This document shows, in pieces, positions 47,131-51,012 of a stretch of 51,012 bases of DNA; position 1 is the first letter of the stretch, and the number at the start of each line of letters is the position of its first letter. Position numbers and translations under genes: made by a program. The notes under the pieces were generated by a model. The model saw only the letters and a list, made by a program, of their open reading frames with translations. It made no database searches and was not told the DNA's origin. This DNA comes from Byssovorax sp. Its GTDB lineage: Bacteria > Myxococcota_A > Polyangia > Polyangiales > Polyangiaceae. The stretch lies in NCBI GenBank assembly GCA_025362495.1, contig JANYGI010000129.1, positions 1 through 51,012 on the forward strand, in the 5' to 3' direction.

Positions 47131-47736
47131 TCATTTCTTGTCGTTGTCGTCCTCCTCCTCCTCGTCGTCATCATCATCATCGCTGGCCTCGTGGGTCTCG
47201 GCCTTGTTGAGCGACTGCTCGATCGCCGAGGCCATCGCGGCCGGATCGACGGGCTCCTGCATCTTCTCGGCGACGGAGTCGCGGCGATTGACCACGTTCG
47301 GGAGATCGCGGCGCAGCTCCTCGAGCAGGGCAATCACCTTGGCCACCTTCTGCTCGGCGAGCAGGTTCACCTGCAGATCGAGGTGCGCGCGCTGCTGCGC
47401 GACCTGGAGCTGCCGGTTCTGCGACGTCAAGACCATGATGGTCATCAAGAGCGCTCCGAGCGACACGACGCCCTGGAGCCAGGAGAAGGGCGGATCGTCC
47501 AGGCGGGCGATCCCGAGGCGCGGCGCTTCGAGGTTGAAGGCGATCCACGCGACGACGAGCCCGACGACGACATACAGCGTCCGCGGTCGACCGAGGAGGC
47601 GCGTGAAGCGCTCGATCGCCCGCTGATGACGGGTGATGTCCCGCTCGGCGCGGGAGACGAGGACGCCTATGTTCTCCACGTTCTGGTGGACGTGACCGGC
47701 GAGATCGGTGTCGTCGTCGCGCGCGCGGGGGCCCAT
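47131..47736 (-). CDS. DUF1003-like membrane protein
   Basis: 201 residues from ATG 47736; the open frame extends upstream but is Arg/Ser-rich shadow. Two transmembrane helices (about 49-64, LYVVVGLVVAWIAFNL; and about 82-102, WLQGVVSLGALLMTIMVLTS) are separated by a short loop with DDPPFSWLQ, and followed by SQNRQLQVAQQRAHLDLQVN. This loop-helix-SQNR order is the DUF1003 pattern. The C-terminal half is a coiled coil ending in a run of acidic residues (SDDDDDDEEEEDDNDKK). Function of the family is unknown. Convergent with the Gly/Pro-repeat gene and divergent from the next gene. Confidence 0.87.
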   Translation of the reverse strand: MGPRARDDDTDLAGHVHQNVENIGVLVSRAERDITRHQRAIERFTRLLGRPRTLYVVVGLVVAWIAFNLEAPRLGIARLDDPPFSWLQGVVSLGALLMTIMVLTSQNRQLQVAQQRAHLDLQVNLLAEQKVAKVIALLEELRRDLPNVVNRRDSVAEKMQEPVDPAAMASAIEQSLNKAETHEASDDDDDDEEEEDDNDKK

Positions 47737-47886
47737 GCCGCTTGGAGTAGTCGCTCGCGAGCGCCGGGCCACGCGGATCAATGCTCGAATCGCGGCGAAG
47801 CACGGACCGCGCGCCGCCCTTGACAGACATGCGGTTGCCGCGCTCCGCTGTGCTCCGGCGCACTCACTTGAAAGGATCCATTCCGC

Positions 47887-48708
47887 ATGTCCATCCCGAC
47901 CCGAGTCGAGCACTTCGTCGCCATCGGCGAGCGGTACTTCAGCGAAGACATCATCAACGAGGCCGATCGCCTCGTGCCCCTCGCCACTGCCGACATCGAT
48001 CGGCTCGCCACTCGCGGCTACGGCCAGACTGACTTGAACAAGCTCCAGGGGTTTCGCGCGGCGCTCGTGGCCGAGGTCGCGGGGCGCAATCAGCAGCGCG
48101 GAGCGAAGAAGGGCTCACGGAGCGTCGAAGCTCAGGCCATGAAGGAGGCGAAGCTCGTGCTTCGAAGCGGCGAGACGACCGCGCTCGCCGTGTTGACGAG
48201 CCGCACCCCGCCGCCGGGCGAGACGGCTCTGGAGACCGAGAAGATCGTCGCCGACACCATCGGTCAGATCGACGCGCTCGGCGGCCACATCGGGAGCGAC
48301 TCGGCGAAGCTCCGGACCCGGTTGACGAGCCTCGTGTCGATCCTCGGGCTCCCCGTCCTCGCGCCTGCGCCGAGCGACGCCGCGGGGAGGGGCGCCCTGG
48401 TGGCGAAGGTCGAGGCCGCCATCGCCGCGTTGCCATCGCTGGCGGAGCAGAAGAAGACGGATCAGGTGGTGGCGAAGGCGGGGACCGCGTCGCTCGATGA
48501 GATCGATGGGCGGGCGTACACGAACCTGAAGACGCTGGCGAAGGTCGGGCGGGCGTACTGGCGGGAGCACGGGGATCCGAAGCGGGCGGGGGAGTACCAG
48601 CTCAACGCGCTGCATTCGGCGGCGGGGAAGGGCGGGGCGGGCGCGGTGCCCGTGGTGACGCCGTCCGCGGAGAAGGTCGCGCCGGCGGAGAAGAAAACGG
48701 GCGAATAG
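47887..48708 (+). CDS. Hypothetical helical protein
   Basis: 273 residues; AAAGGA lies about 9 bases before the ATG at 47887. No known domain. Predicted almost all helical: VEHFVAIGERYFSEDIINEA, LNKLQGFRAALVAEVAGRNQ, ETEKIVADTIGQIDALGGHI. A conserved-looking C-terminal part (AYTNLKTLAKVGRAYWREHG) precedes a low-complexity Gly/Ala/Lys tail. No signal peptide. Proteins with this outline appear in several copies in myxobacterial genomes as far as I recall; their role is unknown. A strong hairpin starts 22 bases after the stop. Confidence 0.82.
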   Translation: MSIPTRVEHFVAIGERYFSEDIINEADRLVPLATADIDRLATRGYGQTDLNKLQGFRAALVAEVAGRNQQRGAKKGSRSVEAQAMKEAKLVLRSGETTALAVLTSRTPPPGETALETEKIVADTIGQIDALGGHIGSDSAKLRTRLTSLVSILGLPVLAPAPSDAAGRGALVAKVEAAIAALPSLAEQKKTDQVVAKAGTASLDEIDGRAYTNLKTLAKVGRAYWREHGDPKRAGEYQLNALHSAAGKGGAGAVPVVTPSAEKVAPAEKKTGE

Positions 48709-48730
48709 CGCCGAATTTCGTGGCCGGCAG

Positions 48731-48772
48731 CGCGCCCCGAGGCGGGATCCGGGAGATCCCACCCGGGGCGCG
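48731..48772 (+). terminator. Long two-part GC hairpin after the helical gene
   Basis: Outer arms CGCGCCCCG (48731-48739) and CGGGGCGCG (48764-48772), two further pairs, then inner arms GGGATC (48744-48749) and GATCCC (48755-48760) around CGGGA. That is about 17 base pairs in 42 bases with one small internal mismatch. It lacks a T tract but is the strongest fold in the window and likely ends or protects the mRNA. Confidence 0.6.
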
Positions 48773-48778
48773 GTCGGC

Positions 48779-48996
48779 TCGAGGTGAGATTCGCGCCGTC
48801 CGAGTCCCGACGCGGTCGGTCCGAGTCGGGGGCGGGATGGGTGCGAGGTGAAATTCGCTTGGTCCGAGTCGGGATGCGCTCGGTCCGGGTCGCGGCGCCC
48901 CGGGCCCGAGGTGAAATCCAGGTGGTCCGACCCGGGACTCGCCTGGAGCGGGTCGAAATTCGGTGGGTCCGAGTCCGGACGCGCTCGGTGGCCGCG
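48779..48996. repeat. Four degenerate tandem repeats in a gene-free stretch
   Basis: Copies begin near 48779, 48844, 48907 and 48954, spaced 65, 63 and 47 bases. The core is CGAGGTGAAATTCG, then GGTCCGAGTCGGGA, then CGCTCGG. No frame across them looks coding. Each core contains GTCCGAGTC or a close variant. Not recognised as a known element. Confidence 0.7.
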
Positions 48997-49470
48997 GCGG
49001 TGGCAATGATAGGCAGCTCGGTAAGAAATGTTTCGACGGCGCCTCTGTCCTACCGCCGCAGAAGGGCCCTCGTAGCTGGTGCGGATCGAAGGGGATCACG
49101 AGCAGAGAGGGAGAAAATTCACAGGTGATTTTTGATCACTCCTGCTCTTCTTTTTCTCCGGCCTCCCTGTCTCCTCACCTCCCTGTGAACCCCTCCGATC
49201 TCGCGCCGGTTTGGTCGCCCGCTGGGAGCCGGGCCTGCGGCGAAGTACGGCTGTACCCTGGCTGTAGAACGACCACGCATATCGCCGCTGCGCCCCGCCC
49301 CCCTGATCGCGCTTCCCTGCCAGCCACCGGGTCACCCGTCCTCGACACCCATCGCTCCCACCGTCGCCGGACGGCCGAGCGCTGGCAAGCCCCATCCCTG
49401 GCCCCCTCCCGGTTCTCCCGCCGTCCCCACCCCGCGCTCCGGCCCGGCCGTGCTACAAGCGCGATCCCCC
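48997..49470. other. Gene-free interval with an AT-rich inverted repeat
   Basis: No coding frame. GTGAT-TTTTG-ATCAC (49125-49139) is a perfect palindrome with a 5-base loop, and it is nested inside wider arms GGAGAAAA (49109-49116) and TTTTCTCC (49152-49159). Local base composition is far more AT-rich than anywhere nearby. It could be a structured RNA, an operator or promoter region. The remainder to 49470 shows nothing recognisable. Confidence 0.45.
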
Positions 49471-49989
49471 GTGCTGACCGAGAACGACATCAAGGAAGAG
49501 CTCAGCTACGCGTACGTGCACGCCGTCGCCGCGCGGGCCGGGTTCTCCTGCGAGATCGTCCGCAAGGACCGCGACAGCGTCGATCTGCACGTCCACGCGC
49601 GGGGACGCCTCGATCCGGCGTCGACGCTCCTCTCGCCGGCGCTCGCGGTGCAGGTCAAGGCGAGCGTGATCGATCCCCTCGCGGAGAGCGCCTTCGATTT
49701 TCGCCTGACGCGGAAGAGCTACGACGATCTGCGCCAGCGCTCCATGGTCCCGCCCATCCTGGTCGTGCTGGCCTTGCCGAACGATCCCGAGGCCTGGCTC
49801 ACCCTCTCGGAGGCCGAGCTCGTGCTCCGTCGCTGCGCTTAGTGGCATCCGCTCCTCGGAGCGCCCGACTCCGACAACGAGAAGTATCAGGTGGTCCGCG
49901 TCTCCCGGGACAAGGTCCTCACCGGCCCGGCGCTCCATGCCCTGATGGTGCGCGCCTCGCGGCAGGAGGATCTCGCTCATGACGCATGA
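49471..49989 (+). pseudogene. DUF4365 protein gene interrupted by an in-frame TAG
   Basis: GTG 49471 (an upstream in-frame GTG at 49450 is possible) begins VLTENDIKEELSYAYVHAVA, the usual start of the DUF4365 group. A PD-(D/E)XK-like core is visible: DRDSVDLHVHARG, then LAVQVKAS (QxK). The frame stops at TAG 49840-49842 right after LVLRRCA, but family-like sequence continues in the same frame (WHPLLGAPDSDNEKYQVVRV, then ALHALMVRASRQEDL) to TGA at 49987-49989. The family has an aromatic residue at the TAG site, so one base change (TAC or TGG to TAG) explains it. The full frame overlaps the next gene by 11 bases, as in an intact operon. A truncated 123-residue protein or sequencing error are alternatives. 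Confidence 0.75.
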
Positions 49990-51012
49990 TCCGCGATCTT
50001 CCGCGTTCGCGCAGCTCAGCGCGCTCGACGTCAAACGCTACCTTCTCGGCACCGGCTGGGAGCGAGCTTCGGGCCGGAGAGTCGATGTCGGCATCTTCCG
50101 CCGTCCGGGCTCCGACGACGCCGAGGTGGTCTTGCCGCTCAGCCTCGACTTCACCGACGTGCCTGAAGCGATGGCCCGCGCCGTCGCCGAGATTGCCCGT
50201 GTCGAGCAGCGCCCCGTCGCCCAGGTCCTCCGCGATCTGCGCCGCCCGCGCTCCGATGTGCTCCGCTTCGCCGTCGAGAGCCGCGACACGGCCGACGGCG
50301 GGATTGGCCTCGACGAGGGCCTCGCGCTCCTCTCCGGCTCGAAGAAAGCGCTTCTCGCGGCGGCGTGCAGCGTCAAGCGCCCGCAGCCGTTCCACCCGCG
50401 GATGACCCTGCGCGAGGCCGAGGCCTTCGTGCGCTCGTGCCGGCTCGGCCAGACGGAGCATGGCAGCTTCGTGGCCACCATCGAGTGCGAGCTCGACGTC
50501 GACGACACCGCACCCGCGCTCCCCACGCTGGCCGAAGAAGCGCCCGTCCCGTTCGGTCGCAAGGCAACAACGCTCCTCCTCGCCTCGGTGGCGCGCGTCG
50601 TGGACGCCATCCGGGCCGACGACGCCAGCGGGCTGCTCGAGCCGCCGCCGGGCGCCCCCGTGGTGAGCGCTAACCTGTGCGAGGCCCTCGTCGAGATGAT
50701 GCCTTTGCAGGACGACGGCGGCCTGCGCATCGGCTCGTCGTGGTCACCGCTCCTCGCGCCTCCGCGCGCCGTGCCCGGGATGGTGCGAATCGAAGGCACG
50801 TACCGCAGCGCGCTCGAAGGCGTGGTGCGCGCGCTCCGCCCCGCCGCGAGCCCGACTCCCGATCTCTACGTCGGCAAGGTCGACGCCCTGCAAGGCGAGG
50901 TGGGGCCCGACGGGCGAATGCAAGGCGAGGTGGTGCTCGCGGTCCAGGTCGAGGACGCCGTCGTCAAGATGCGCTTCGACCTCGATCCCGCGGAGTACGT
51001 CGTCGCGGCGTC
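49979..51012 (+). CDS. Hypothetical protein, 3' end beyond the window
   Basis: ATG 49979 opens a frame that stays open for 344 codons to the window edge. Codon third positions are strongly GC. It begins MTHDPRSSAFAQLSALDVKR and contains LLGTGWERASGRRVDVGIFR, FTDVPEAMARAVAEIARVEQ, LRFAVESRDTADGGIGLDEG and LQGEVGPDGRMQGEVVLAVQ. No domain, signal peptide or membrane segment is recognised; the later part looks beta-rich. The start overlaps the end of the DUF4365 frame by 11 bases, so the two form a pair and may share a function such as nucleic-acid targeting or defence, which is inference from DUF4365 only. Confidence 0.82.
   Translation, partial: MTHDPRSSAFAQLSALDVKRYLLGTGWERASGRRVDVGIFRRPGSDDAEVVLPLSLDFTDVPEAMARAVAEIARVEQRPVAQVLRDLRRPRSDVLRFAVESRDTADGGIGLDEGLALLSGSKKALLAAACSVKRPQPFHPRMTLREAEAFVRSCRLGQTEHGSFVATIECELDVDDTAPALPTLAEEAPVPFGRKATTLLLASVARVVDAIRADDASGLLEPPPGAPVVSANLCEALVEMMPLQDDGGLRIGSSWSPLLAPPRAVPGMVRIEGTYRSALEGVVRALRPAASPTPDLYVGKVDALQGEVGPDGRMQGEVVLAVQVEDAVVKMRFDLDPAEYVVAA

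Noticed and set aside
48602-49128. Open frames on both strands through the tandem repeats
   Set aside because: They are products of the repeat periodicity (Arg/Val- or Pro/Gly-rich) with no start signals or homologue-like sequence.

Overview
The window is very GC-rich, gene-dense DNA with long intergenic-poor runs and GTG starts. Its gene content (serine/threonine kinase with AAA and TPR parts, PP2C phosphatase, VWA lipoproteins, AgmX-type C-terminal domain, DUF2382 and DUF4365 proteins, large lineage-restricted coiled-coil proteins) points to a soil myxobacterium, most likely of the Sorangium/Polyangium side of Myxococcota. This is inferred from gene families; no rRNA or other marker is present.

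Left part (1-11.7 kb, all minus strand): gltB-gltD (glutamate synthase), preceded by a small two-helix membrane protein gene with a near-perfect sigma-54 promoter; then a VWA lipoprotein, a small charged protein, two DUF2382 (YsnF/AvaK-like) stress proteins and an Hsp20 chaperone.

Central part (11.9-25.6 kb) is the most unusual. A plus-strand operon encodes a membrane-anchored PP2C phosphatase, a 946-residue Hsp70-like ATPase with a novel 320-residue N-terminal region, and a coiled-coil protein whose C-terminus resembles the GrpE beta domain. A propeller/coiled-coil protein converges on it. After a short segment with a dead epimerase fragment, a TetR regulator and a divergent M28 peptidase, a dynamin-like GTPase is followed 3 bases later by a 656-residue coiled-coil protein. 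Hsp70-like ATPase plus dynamin-like GTPase plus coiled-coil partners recalls the SrfABC logic of enterobacteria, but no published system is recognised here with certainty.

Right part (25.6-51 kb): cfa, an Rpn-like nuclease-fold protein, a short glycosidase-like gene, polA (with lost proofreading residues), an alpha/beta-hydrolase lipoprotein, tRNA-Arg(UCU), a VIT-VWA-AgmX-TPR-DUF2135 lipoprotein, a kinase/degenerate-cyclase/AAA/TPR protein, uppS, a CreBC-like two-component pair, a hypothetical gene, a Gly/Pro-repeat membrane protein with a clear terminator, a DUF1003-like protein, a helical hypothetical, a repeat-bearing gene-free stretch of about 0.76 kb, and finally a DUF4365 gene interrupted by an in-frame TAG, overlapping a gene that runs off the window.
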